The position numbers were made by a program, and so were the translations under genes. DNA of 22,161 nt from DATBAK01 sp036787815. Lineage in GTDB: Bacteria; Actinomycetota; Acidimicrobiia; IMCC26256; PALSA-610. Of this stretch, positions 15,537-22,161 are shown piece by piece (position 1 is the first letter of the stretch; every line of letters begins with the position of its first letter). The stretch lies in assembly GCA_036787815.1 (NCBI GenBank), contig DAIQOP010000026.1, positions 1-22,161 on the forward strand, read 5' to 3'. The notes beneath the pieces are model-generated. The model was not told where the DNA came from, did no database searches, and saw only the letters and a program-made list of their open reading frames with translations.

Positions 15537-17207
15537 TCAGGCCTCCATCACCACCGGGATCACGATCGGCCGGCGCCGCGTGCGATCCGCGATGAACCGA
15601 CCGAGCGACTTGCGGGCGTGGCGCCGCACGGTCTCGAAGTCGATCGGACCCTCGTGCACGATCTCGCCGAGCGAGGCGGCGACGGCCTGCTTCGCCTCCT
15701 CGAGCAGCTCCTCGGCCTCCGGCGCGTAGACCCAGCCTCTGGTGACGATCTCCGGCCCGTTCAGCACGTCGCCGGTCCGGGAATCGATGGTCACGATCAC
15801 CACGACGACGCCCTCCTCGGAGAGCGTACGGCGATCTCGCAGCACACCGTGACCGACGTCGCCGACGATGCCGTCGACGTAGGTGTAACCGGCGGGGACC
15901 GCGCGGCGCTCGACGTCGAGCCCGGCCGGGCCGAGGGTGACGACGTCGCCGTCCTCGCAGACGAAGACGTGGTCGTCAGCGACGCCTACCGCTCGCGCGA
16001 GGCGCGCGTGGTGCACGAGGTGCCGGTACTCGCCGTGGATCGGGACGAAGTACTCCGGCGAGAGGAGGCTGAGCACGAACTTGAGCTCCTCCTGCGACGC
16101 ATGGCCGGAGACGTGGACCGCCGCGTTGCGGTCGTGGACGACGTCGGCACCGGCACGGTGCAGCGAGTCGATCACGCGCGACACGTTCGACTCGTTGCCG
16201 GGGATCGCGTGCGCGGAGAGCACCACGACGTCGTCGTCGGAGACCTTCACGTGCTTGTGCTCGTGCGCGGCCATCAGCGAGAGCGCGCTCATCGGCTCGC
16301 CCTGCGACCCCGTGCAGATGATGCAGATCTCGCCGGGCGCGTACCGGCTTGCTTCCTCGATGTCGATCACCGCGTGGGCGGGAACGTCGAGCAGGCCGAG
16401 CTCGCGGGCCATCGCGACGTTGTGCACCATCGACCGGCCGAGGAACGCGATCTTGCGCCCACCGGCGATCGCGGCGCCGGCAACCTGCTCGATGCGGTGG
16501 AGGTGTGAGGCGAAGCACGCCACGATCAGCCGGCGGTCGGGATGCTCTCGCACCAGCGAGCGCATCGCGTCGCCCACCGTCGACTCCGACGCGGTGAAGC
16601 CGGGGCGCTCCGCGTTCGTCGAGTCCGAGAGCAGCAGCCGGACACCGCCGTTCATGCGCGCGATCTCCCCGAGGAGCGCCAGGTTGGTGTGGCGGCCGTC
16701 GACGGGGGTGAGATCGAGCTTGAAGTCGCCCGTGTGGATGATCGTGCCGGCCGGCGTGAAGAAGGCGGTCGCGAACCCGTGAGGCACCGAATGGGTGACG
16801 GGGACGAACTGGCAGTCGAAGGGCCCGATCATGCGCCGCTCGCCGTCGAACACCGGCACGAAGGTCGCCCGATCGATGAGACCGGACTCCTCGATGCGGT
16901 TGCGGGCCATCGCGAGCGACAGCGCCGAACCGTAGATCGTCAGCTCCATCTCGCGCAGGAGGAACGCAAGCCCGCCCGCGTGGTCCTCGTGGGCGTGGGT
17001 GAGGAACACGCCCTCGACCCGATCGGCGTTGTCGCGCACGTAGGAGAAATCGGGGAGGACGAGGTCGACGCCGGGCATGTTCTCGTCGGGGAACATCAAC
17101 CCGCAGTCGACGAGCAGGATGCGGTCCTCGACCTCGAGACACAGGCAATTGCGCCCGATCTCGCCCAGCCCACCGAGGAAGACGATTCGAACGGCGGGAT
17201 CACTCAT
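15537..17207 (-). CDS. rnj: Ribonuclease J
   Basis: 556 aa from ATG 17207. Metallo-beta-lactamase/beta-CASP ribonuclease with 5'-3' exo- and endonuclease activity in mRNA decay and rRNA maturation. GGLGEIGRNCLCLE (12-25) and the zinc motif HAHEDH (71-76) are diagnostic; GDFKLDLTPVDG and the LSDSTNAERPGFTASE region carry further ligands and the beta-CASP start. VHVSGHASQEEL contains motif C. The C-terminal domain (about 450-550) mediates dimerisation in this family. The frame is open 23 codons upstream, but homologues begin near MSDPAVRIVFLGGLGE; TAGCGT lies 7 nt before this ATG. Operon with the SDR gene downstream. Confidence 0.95.
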   Translation of the reverse strand: MSDPAVRIVFLGGLGEIGRNCLCLEVEDRILLVDCGLMFPDENMPGVDLVLPDFSYVRDNADRVEGVFLTHAHEDHAGGLAFLLREMELTIYGSALSLAMARNRIEESGLIDRATFVPVFDGERRMIGPFDCQFVPVTHSVPHGFATAFFTPAGTIIHTGDFKLDLTPVDGRHTNLALLGEIARMNGGVRLLLSDSTNAERPGFTASESTVGDAMRSLVREHPDRRLIVACFASHLHRIEQVAGAAIAGGRKIAFLGRSMVHNVAMARELGLLDVPAHAVIDIEEASRYAPGEICIICTGSQGEPMSALSLMAAHEHKHVKVSDDDVVVLSAHAIPGNESNVSRVIDSLHRAGADVVHDRNAAVHVSGHASQEELKFVLSLLSPEYFVPIHGEYRHLVHHARLARAVGVADDHVFVCEDGDVVTLGPAGLDVERRAVPAGYTYVDGIVGDVGHGVLRDRRTLSEEGVVVVIVTIDSRTGDVLNGPEIVTRGWVYAPEAEELLEEAKQAVAASLGEIVHEGPIDFETVRRHARKSLGRFIADRTRRRPIVIPVVMEA

Positions 17208-17214
17208 CGCCGTG

Positions 17215-17220
17215 ACGCTA
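17215..17220 (-). promoter_or_regulatory. -10 hexamer of rnj
   Basis: TAGCGT on the minus strand ends 7 nt before the rnj ATG at 17207, which fits a leaderless transcript starting at or beside the ATG. It lies in the 22-bp gap after the nhaA stop. No -35 is convincing. Confidence 0.4.
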
Positions 17221-17229
17221 CCGCGCGTC

Positions 17230-18342
17230 TCAGCCGGCCGACGCACGGCGCAGGGCGAACGCGCCGCCCACGACACCGATCAGGGACGCCGCGAGCAACG
17301 CGCAGATCGCGGCGGACGCCAGCGGTCCGGCGGGCAGCGCGGCCTGCACGATCAGGAGCGGCACCGTGAAGCCGACCGTCGCGAGGGCTCCCACGCCGAC
17401 CCGATCCCGCGGCCGCAGGTGCATCCGGTCGTGGCGCGCCGGGCCCCTCGTCAGCGCCCATGTCGTCCCGGCGACACCGATCGGCTTGCCGATCAACCGC
17501 GCGACCAGGACGGCGACGAACACCCCCAGCGCGCCGCGAGAGAAGATCCGCGAGCCGGCGAGCGTGACGCCGACATTGGCCACGGCGAAGATCGGGAGCA
17601 CGAGCGCGTTGACCCACGGCTCGAGACGGTGCTCCCAGGACCGCACACTGCGGCGCTCGGCCCGCCGCCGGCTCCGATCCCGGCCCGCGGCGGGCGGGGC
17701 CAGAAGCCCGATCGCGACGCCCACCACCGACGCCTCGACGCCCGCGTGCACGAGCGCCCACCATGCCAGCGCGCCGAGGACGAGGAGCGCGGCCGACGAA
17801 CGCGCGCGAGAGAGGTGGATCGCGATCATCACCGCGAGACAAGCGGCGGCCGCGAGGAGGCTCCAGATGCGGATACCGCGGCTGTAGAAACAGACGAGCA
17901 CCACGATCGACGCGATGTCGTCGGCGACGGCGAGCGTGAGCAGGAAGACGCGCAAACGTGAGGAAGCGCCGTGCGCAACCAGCGCGAGCGCGCCGAGCGC
18001 GAACGCGACGTCGGTCGCCATCGGGATGCCCCACCCGCGCGATCCCGCGCCGCCGTGCAGCACGCACGCGTAGAGCACCGCGGGCGCGACCATGCCACCG
18101 AGCGCGGCACCGACCGGAACCACGGCGAGGCGCCACGAACGAAGCTCACCGCCCGTCATCTCCCGTCGGATCTCCAGCCCGACGATGACGAAGAACGCAA
18201 CCATGAGGCCCTGATCGACCCAGTCGCGGGCCGACAGGCGAAGGCCGGGCACGGCGACGGTTCGCATCCAGAAGTCGTGGTACGAGGAGCCGAAGACGTT
18301 CGCCCACGCGAACGCGGCGACGGTCGCGACCGTCAGCATCAC
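17230..18342 (-). CDS. nhaA: Na+/H+ antiporter NhaA
   Basis: Inner-membrane antiporter exporting Na+ (or Li+) for H+ uptake. 370 aa from GTG 18342, against 388 in E. coli. VFFxxVGLEIRRE-type helix 2 (FVIVGLEIRRE) is present. The ion-site residues are conserved: Asp111 in ATDVAFALG (E. coli D133), Asp141-Asp142 in LAVADDIASIVV (E. coli D163-D164), and Lys in LIGKPIGV (E. coli K300 region). About eleven hydrophobic segments. The region before GTG 18342 still codes for family-like sequence (RRFVGAAHDSRAAG) but has no ATG/GTG/TTG back to the stop at 18451; a CTG at 18423 after GGGGGA is the best upstream candidate, giving 397 aa. Not in an evident operon with its neighbours. Confidence 0.9.
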   Translation of the reverse strand: MMLTVATVAAFAWANVFGSSYHDFWMRTVAVPGLRLSARDWVDQGLMVAFFVIVGLEIRREMTGGELRSWRLAVVPVGAALGGMVAPAVLYACVLHGGAGSRGWGIPMATDVAFALGALALVAHGASSRLRVFLLTLAVADDIASIVVLVCFYSRGIRIWSLLAAAACLAVMIAIHLSRARSSAALLVLGALAWWALVHAGVEASVVGVAIGLLAPPAAGRDRSRRRAERRSVRSWEHRLEPWVNALVLPIFAVANVGVTLAGSRIFSRGALGVFVAVLVARLIGKPIGVAGTTWALTRGPARHDRMHLRPRDRVGVGALATVGFTVPLLIVQAALPAGPLASAAICALLAASLIGVVGGAFALRRASAG

Positions 18343-18491
18343 GCCCGCGGCACGGCTGTCGTGTGCCGCGCCGACGAACCGGCGCCCGCCGATCCTCGTC
18401 AGTCCGTCCGGTTCTTCGAGCAGGATGTCCCCCGAGAAGGCAGCAGCGAGCTACTCGCCGACCAGACTTCCCGGCACACCAGAACGCGACT

Positions 18492-18737
18492 CTACCGAAT
18501 GTCGAGCGCGGGCACCGCGTTGGTCACGAGCTCGCGTCGGTCCTGCAACCGGGTCGCCTTGAGCGCGAGCGCGGCGTACGAGCCCCACATCGCGATCCGG
18601 AACAGATCGGCCGCGGCGACATAGGTGCGGTAGCCGATCAGGTCGTCGATCGTCATCCCGGTGTGGCGCGCCGACTTGGCGCCTTCGGTGCAGAACACCG
18701 CGAGCGCGAGCGCGACCCAGAAGGCCGTGTAGAGCAC
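18492..18737 (-). CDS. Small membrane protein, C-terminal half of a DUF4328-like protein
   Basis: 81 aa from the GTG at 18737; the frame is open further upstream but without a better start. Two membrane segments: LYTAFWVALALAVFC and FRIAMWGSYAALALKAT, joined by a polar loop (GAKSARHTGMTIDDLIGYRT). DUF4328 proteins end in a similar helix-loop-helix followed by a charged tail such as RLQDRRE. The preceding ORF (18784-19095) resembles the N-terminal half. The two frames differ, and the conserved central SPGWaxGGW..P..N block is missing, so either a decayed gene or two independent small proteins are possible. Similarity was judged by eye. Confidence 0.45.
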   Translation of the reverse strand: MLYTAFWVALALAVFCTEGAKSARHTGMTIDDLIGYRTYVAAADLFRIAMWGSYAALALKATRLQDRRELVTNAVPALDIR

Positions 18738-18783
18738 CCGGGAGACGGCGATGAGCGCGGGCTCGACCGCCGCTTCGCCCTCC

Positions 18784-19095
18784 TCACGCCGGCGTCCCGG
18801 GCGACCGTCGCTTCGTCGCCCACACGAACCCCGCGGCCACGACCGCGATCGAGACCACCAACGAGATCCGATTCGCGGCGTTGAGCGTCGAGAGCGTGTC
18901 TTCGAAGAACGCGCTCGAGACCGGGTGGCCGGCCTTGATGCGCTGCAGGTTGTGGCGCTCGACCAGGTTGAGACCCAGCAGCACGATATTCGTGAGCACC
19001 GCGGCGGCCAGGGCCACGAGGACGACGGGCGTCCACCTCTTCCCCGGCGACGGGCGCGGCCCCGTGTACGACGCGATCGGCCCCACCGGCTGCAT
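18784..19095 (-). CDS. Small membrane protein, N-terminal half of a DUF4328-like protein
   Basis: 103 aa from ATG 19095, which has GGGAGG about 4 nt upstream. A Pro/Gly-rich tail (MQPVGPIASYTGPRPSPGKR) is followed by helix 1 (PVVLVALAAAVLTNIVLLGL), a polar loop with AFFEDTLSTLNAANR, and helix 2 (ISLVVSIAVVAAGFVWAT), then KRRSPGTPA and stop. In DUF4328 proteins the second helix ends in xVWLxRA and is followed by a WSPGW core; here the chain stops at RSPG. The continuation may be the ORF 46 nt downstream in another frame. The GC content and codon use do not differ visibly from neighbours. Confidence 0.5.
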   Translation of the reverse strand: MQPVGPIASYTGPRPSPGKRWTPVVLVALAAAVLTNIVLLGLNLVERHNLQRIKAGHPVSSAFFEDTLSTLNAANRISLVVSIAVVAAGFVWATKRRSPGTPA

Positions 19096-19113
19096 CTGCC
19101 CTCCCACACCTCG

Positions 19114-19156
19114 GGTCCCGTGGGACCTCTATCGGCACGGGACCTCTATCGGCACG
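19114..19156. repeat. Palindrome and 17-bp tandem duplication downstream of the diiron gene
   Basis: GGTCCCGTGGGACC (19114-19127) is a hairpin with 6-bp arms and a 2-nt centre, about 86 nt after the stop of the diiron gene; it may terminate that operon. It overlaps a perfect tandem duplication of GGACCTCTATCGGCACG (19123-19139 and 19140-19156). The 117-bp gap between 19096 and 19212 contains no other feature I can support. Confidence 0.6.
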
Positions 19157-19212
19157 CGGGGCGACGAAATCGAGCCGGTCGGCCGACAGAACGGGGGGCG
19201 GGTGCCGACGAG

Positions 19213-20340
19213 CTACGCGACGGCGCGGTCGCTGGCGACCTCGTCGAGGGCGAGATACTCCTCGCTCGTGTCGGCCCAGTCCTCGAACTGGATGACACCG
19301 AGCTCGGTGAACCGCTCGCGCAGCCAGCCGTCGCCCGCGTCGAGCAGGCCGAGCTTCTTGCAGTTGGGGACGATCTTCGAGAAGAGCAGCGACTGGAACA
19401 CCGCGCGGTCGGGCGCCTGCATGACGAGCTTCACCGCCTGCTTCACGTCGACGCCCATGCGCTCCCACACCTCTTGCTGCAGGAACCGGTCGCGCATGCG
19501 AACCGCCGCCTCGAAGGCGAACTCCTGACGCTCACGGATCTCCGCGCCCGAGAGCTGCGTGTAGTACTCCTTGAGCGAGAGCACGCCGAACGCGACGTGG
19601 CGCGCCTCGTCGCTCATCACGTAGCGCAGGAGCTTCTTGAGCAGCGGCTCGGTGGTCATCTGGTGCATGAACCCGAAGGCCGCGAGCGCGAGGCCCTCGA
19701 CCATGATCTGCATGCCGAGGTAGGTCATGTCCCAACGCGAGTCGGAGATGATGTCGTCGAGCAGCATCCGCAGGTGCGCGTTGATCGGGTAGTGACCCGA
19801 CAGCTTCGTGTCGAGGTACTTCGCGAACACCTCGACGTGGCGGGCCTCGTCCATCACCTGCGTCGCGCCGTAGTACTTGGCGTCGATCCACGGCACGGTC
19901 TCCACGACGCGCGCCGTGCAGATCAGTGCCCCCTGCTCACCGTGCATGAACTGCGACAGCGTCCAGTTCTGCGACTCCACGCCGAACTCGATCCACTGCT
20001 TGTCGCCCCACTTGGCGAAGGGCGTGTCGGAGAGGTCGAGCCCGGCACCGAACATGCCGTCGGCACCCGCGTTGGCGGTGGCGTTGGCGAGCACGACCTT
20101 CTCCTGGTCGACGTCGGTGTCCCAGGGCAGGTCGGTCTCACCGTTCCACTGCGACGTCTTCGCCTTCTCGTACAGCTTCACCAGCGCCGGACGGCTCCGC
20201 TCGTAGTCCCACGAGAAGAGCGCGTCTGGGTTGGAGCTCACCGCGTGGATGACCGCGTCGGCCTCGGTGTTGGTGATCGAGAGGATCGCCTCGAGATCGT
20301 TGATGTCGGCCCGGCCGATGAGATCACTGAAGTCGCTCAT
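19213..20340 (-). CDS. Ferritin-like diiron protein, putative oxygenase/desaturase
   Basis: 375 aa, largely helical. Two complete diiron half-sites with identical spacing are visible: Glu135 (HGEQG) with Glu165 and His168 (MDEARH), and Glu215 (MVEG) with Glu245 and His248 (SDEARH), i.e. E-x29-E-x2-H twice. This is the ligand set of the ferritin/ribonucleotide-reductase-R2 superfamily, including R2-like oxidases, AurF-type N-oxygenases and bacterial multicomponent monooxygenases. The substrate is unknown; no ferredoxin or reductase gene is adjacent. It starts 7 nt after the tetR stop, with AGGGGG about 10 nt upstream of the ATG, so it is the second gene of a tetR operon. A role in lipid or xenobiotic oxidation is inference from the regulator type. 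Confidence 0.85.
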   Translation of the reverse strand: MSDFSDLIGRADINDLEAILSITNTEADAVIHAVSSNPDALFSWDYERSRPALVKLYEKAKTSQWNGETDLPWDTDVDQEKVVLANATANAGADGMFGAGLDLSDTPFAKWGDKQWIEFGVESQNWTLSQFMHGEQGALICTARVVETVPWIDAKYYGATQVMDEARHVEVFAKYLDTKLSGHYPINAHLRMLLDDIISDSRWDMTYLGMQIMVEGLALAAFGFMHQMTTEPLLKKLLRYVMSDEARHVAFGVLSLKEYYTQLSGAEIRERQEFAFEAAVRMRDRFLQQEVWERMGVDVKQAVKLVMQAPDRAVFQSLLFSKIVPNCKKLGLLDAGDGWLRERFTELGVIQFEDWADTSEEYLALDEVASDRAVA

Positions 20341-20347
20341 GTTGGAA

Positions 20348-21004
20348 CTACCCCCTGGGAGAATCGACGATGGACGGGAGACCGGGGACGACGAAGTCGG
20401 CCACGAGTCGGCGAACGGATGCCGGGTCGAGGAGATCGACGGATTCGGCCGGGCTGCTGACGTAGGAGAGGAGGAGGCGGGTGAGCCATTCGCCCCCCCG
20501 GAGCGCGCCGTCGGCGCCGAGGAAGCGCTCGAGCGACGGCGCGAACACCGCGGCGCCGGCGCGCAGCACGCGGTCGGCGCCGTCGAACGCGAGGTGCGGC
20601 AGGAGCAGCTCGGGCTCGGCGAGGATCACGAATTGCAGCGCCGGGTGCGCGGCCAGCCAACCCGCGGCGCGGGTGACGACGACGACGACGGTGTCTTCGA
20701 GTGAACCGGTACCGAGCGAACCGGTGCCGAGCGAACCGGTGCCGGCCGCCGCAGCCTCGAGCGCGGTTTGGAGGCTCCGGGCCTCACGGCCGACGAGCGC
20801 GCCGAGCAGCGCGGGCTTGCCGGGGAAGTACCGGTAGAGCGTGGCCCGCGAGCAACCGGCCTCGCGTGCGACGTCGTCGAGCGTGGTCTTCGACACACCG
20901 ACCCGCGCGACGCACGCGATCGTGGCGTCGAGGAGGCGCGCCGCGATGCCGTCGAGGGCGGCCGGCACGACCGGCGTCTGATACGGCACGGACTCCTGCA
21001 GCAC
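20348..21004 (-). CDS. TetR/AcrR family transcriptional regulator
   Basis: 218 aa. The N-terminal helix-turn-helix (about 20-66) has the family pattern: LLDATIACVARVGVSKTTLD, DVAREAGCSRATLYRYFPGK. The ligand-binding domain is hydrophobic and lacks close relatives that I can name. A GTGSL x3 linker (about 88-102) is encoded by three 15-bp repeats. The GTG at 21004 is chosen because AGGAGG (21011-21016) lies 6 nt upstream; the frame runs on far upstream only as a shadow. It precedes and is co-transcribed with the diiron gene. An inverted repeat over its own promoter implies autoregulation. Confidence 0.93.
   Translation of the reverse strand: MLQESVPYQTPVVPAALDGIAARLLDATIACVARVGVSKTTLDDVAREAGCSRATLYRYFPGKPALLGALVGREARSLQTALEAAAAGTGSLGTGSLGTGSLEDTVVVVVTRAAGWLAAHPALQFVILAEPELLLPHLAFDGADRVLRAGAAVFAPSLERFLGADGALRGGEWLTRLLLSYVSSPAESVDLLDPASVRRLVADFVVPGLPSIVDSPRG
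20701..20745. repeat. Three 15-bp tandem repeats inside tetR
   Basis: Three copies of about GCGAACCGGTGCCGA (20701-20715, 20716-20730, 20731-20745; the first and third have small changes) encode three GTGSL units in a flexible stretch between the DNA-binding and ligand-binding domains. In-frame copy changes would be tolerated, so this is a likely length-variable locus. Confidence 0.85.
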
Positions 21005-21062
21005 TCCACCCCTCCTGAACCGCTCGGGTCCGCTGTCCGGGAGCCGGGGGCCGAACCGGATC

Positions 21063-21097
21063 GTGAGACAGTAAGTCGCTGAACGTCTCACCGTCAA
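21063..21097 (-). promoter_or_regulatory. tetR promoter with overlapping operator
   Basis: Minus strand TTGACG (21092-21097, -35) and TACTGT (21068-21073, -10) are 18 nt apart. The inverted repeat GTGAGAC (21063-21069) / GTCTCAC (21085-21091), 15-nt spacer, covers the -10 and the spacer, as expected of a TetR autoregulatory operator. An overlapping ACGTCT (21083-21088) / AGACGT (21104-21109), also with a 15-nt spacer, may extend the site. The predicted leader is about 55 nt. The site is also about 70-140 nt upstream of the divergent secreted-protein gene. Confidence 0.7.
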
Positions 21098-21168
21098 TGT
21101 GTCAGACGTCATATTTCCGACGCACGACCGGCCGCTCCGAGGCGCTGGCGGGCAACGGGGGTGCGACG

Positions 21169-21203
21169 TACAGTGGCGATCCAGCCACGGTGGCTCGAGG
21201 GGG
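21169..21203 (+). promoter_or_regulatory. Promoter, hairpin and SD of the repeat-protein gene
   Basis: TACAGT (21169-21174) is a plausible -10. AGCCAC-G-GTGGCT (21183-21195) can form a hairpin in the short leader, and GAGGGGG (21197-21203) is a Shine-Dalgarno 5 nt before the ATG at 21209. The -35 is weak. Confidence 0.45.
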
Positions 21204-21208
21204 CGGAC

Positions 21209-22161
21209 ATGTTGGGCGGACGGTCGCAAGCTCACGCGCGCACACGGCGGACCGGAATGGGGGCACTGCTCCCCCTCGCCGTCGTCGCATCGTTCGCGAT
21301 GGCGGGCCCGCTGGGCGCGCCGCTCGCGGGGGCCACGTCGCGCGCCGTCGCCAACCCGGCGGTGACACCCGCATGCACCAACACCAACCCGATCACCCTC
21401 GGCGACCCCGCGACGACCGGATCGATCTCCGCGGCCGGCCAGGCCGACTGCTACACGTTCTCCGGCGTGGCCGGCGACCGCGTGCACGTCACCGTCGGTG
21501 TCACCGACGGCACCCTCGTCGCCAACACCGAGATCGACGACCCGAGCGCCACCACGCTCTGCGGGCCGACCACCGACGCCGAGCAGACCTGCCAGCTCAC
21601 GTCGACCGGCACGCACACCATCGTGATCAGCGACCTCGACGGGACGAACACCGGCGGCTACACGGTCGCCGCCGTCGCGCTCCACGCCGCGTGCACCAAC
21701 ACCAACCCGATCACCCTCGGCGACCCCGCGACGACCGGATCCATCTCGGCCGAGGGGCAGGCCGACTGCTACACGTTCGACGGCGTCGTCGGCGACCGCG
21801 TGCACATCACCGTCGCCGCGACCGACGGCACCCTCGTACCCAACACCTCCGTCATCGACCCGAGCGACGCCATCACCTGCGGACCGACCACCGACGCCGA
21901 GCAGACCTGCCAACTCGCGTCGAGCGGCACGCACACCATCCTCGTCCGCGACGCCGCCGCGACCAACACCGGCGGCTACACGGTCGCCGCCGTCGCGCTC
22001 CACGCGGCATGCGCCAACACCAACCCGATCACCCTCGGCGCCGCGGCATCGATCGGAACGATCTCGGCTGCAGGCCAGGCGGACTGCTACACGTTCTCCG
22101 GCGCGATCGGCGACCGCGTGCACATCACCGTCGCCGCGACCGACGGCACCCTCGTACCCAA
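21209..22161 (+). CDS. Secreted tandem-repeat protein, PPC-like domains (runs off right edge)
   Basis: 317 codons are visible, open to the window end. A basic N-terminus (RSQAHARTRRTGM), hydrophobic core (about 19-33) and cleavage near residue 42 form a Sec signal peptide. From Cys56 it consists of 106-residue repeats: 56-161, 162-267 and a cut third one. Each has CTNTNPITLGDPATTGSIS, GQADCYTF, GDRVHxTV, TDGTLV, CGPTTDAEQTCQL, GTHTI and GGYTVAAVALHA, close to the bacterial pre-peptidase C-terminal (PPC) beta-sandwich, with four Cys per repeat probably paired. Such domains are found in exported enzymes or surface proteins; the effector domain, if any, is beyond the edge. The ATG has a good Shine-Dalgarno. 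Confidence 0.85.
   Translation, partial: MLGGRSQAHARTRRTGMGALLPLAVVASFAMAGPLGAPLAGATSRAVANPAVTPACTNTNPITLGDPATTGSISAAGQADCYTFSGVAGDRVHVTVGVTDGTLVANTEIDDPSATTLCGPTTDAEQTCQLTSTGTHTIVISDLDGTNTGGYTVAAVALHAACTNTNPITLGDPATTGSISAEGQADCYTFDGVVGDRVHITVAATDGTLVPNTSVIDPSDAITCGPTTDAEQTCQLASSGTHTILVRDAAATNTGGYTVAAVALHAACANTNPITLGAAASIGTISAAGQADCYTFSGAIGDRVHITVAATDGTLVP
21371..22161. repeat. 318-bp tandem repeats in the secreted-protein gene
   Basis: The repeat unit begins at 21374, 21692 and 22010 (spacing 318 bp each). The first 50 bases of units 1 and 2 are practically identical in DNA, and later stretches also match, which indicates recent unequal duplication or gene conversion rather than ancient divergence. 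The array continues beyond the window. Confidence 0.9.

Noticed and set aside
21005..22123. Upstream extension of the tetR frame into the repeat region
   Set aside because: It is antisense to the secreted repeat gene; the tetR start at 21004 has its own Shine-Dalgarno and the extension lacks any domain.
21371..22161. CRISPR-like array from regular repeats
   Set aside because: Units are 318 bp, coding, adjacent without unique spacers; a protein repeat, not a CRISPR.

Overview
The window reads as a high-GC actinobacterial chromosome segment, most likely from an Acidimicrobiia-type lineage and probably a metagenome-assembled or draft genome (one 10-N scaffold gap lies inside a gene). The evidence is the strong G/C third-position bias, frequent GTG/TTG starts, the actinobacterial LexA-box type, and the gene order rnj / ftsK / rimO-pgsA-cinA / recA / miaB-miaA-dapF-hflX, which follows the known actinobacterial arrangement. 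The lineage call is inference; there is no rRNA, tRNA or CRISPR array visible.

Left part, minus strand (1-9609): two tightly packed operons. recA (SOS-type promoter) is followed by miaB-miaA-dapF-hflX, with start/stop overlaps of 1-4 nt or direct abutment. Upstream lies rimO-pgsA-cinA-thpR, also abutting. The two operons are separated by one plus-strand methyltransferase gene that is divergent from recA. recX, common after recA in actinobacteria, is absent; a 130-bp spacer with two interleaved inverted repeats takes its place.

Middle (9652-12152): four plus-strand genes interrupt the housekeeping order between rimO and ftsK: a small DUF2007-like protein, then a translationally coupled trio of unknown function (secreted Cys/Trp-rich protein, lipoprotein, cytoplasmic protein). 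This trio is the best candidate for an undescribed system.

Right part (12220-18490), minus strand: ftsK (broken only by the assembly gap, with a remarkable polyacidic linker), an SDR oxidoreductase in an operon with RNase J, and an NhaA-type Na+/H+ antiporter whose N-terminus seems to lack a canonical start codon.

Far right (18492-22161): accessory genes. Two small membrane-protein ORFs look like halves of one DUF4328-like protein. A tetR regulator is in an operon with a ferritin-like diiron protein, and the tetR promoter carries a strong inverted repeat overlapping its -10/spacer region. The window ends in a plus-strand secreted protein made of near-identical 318-bp (106-aa) repeats resembling the PPC domain. 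A 9-mer at the tetR -10 also occurs at the -10 of the secreted-protein gene at 10124, hinting at shared control.
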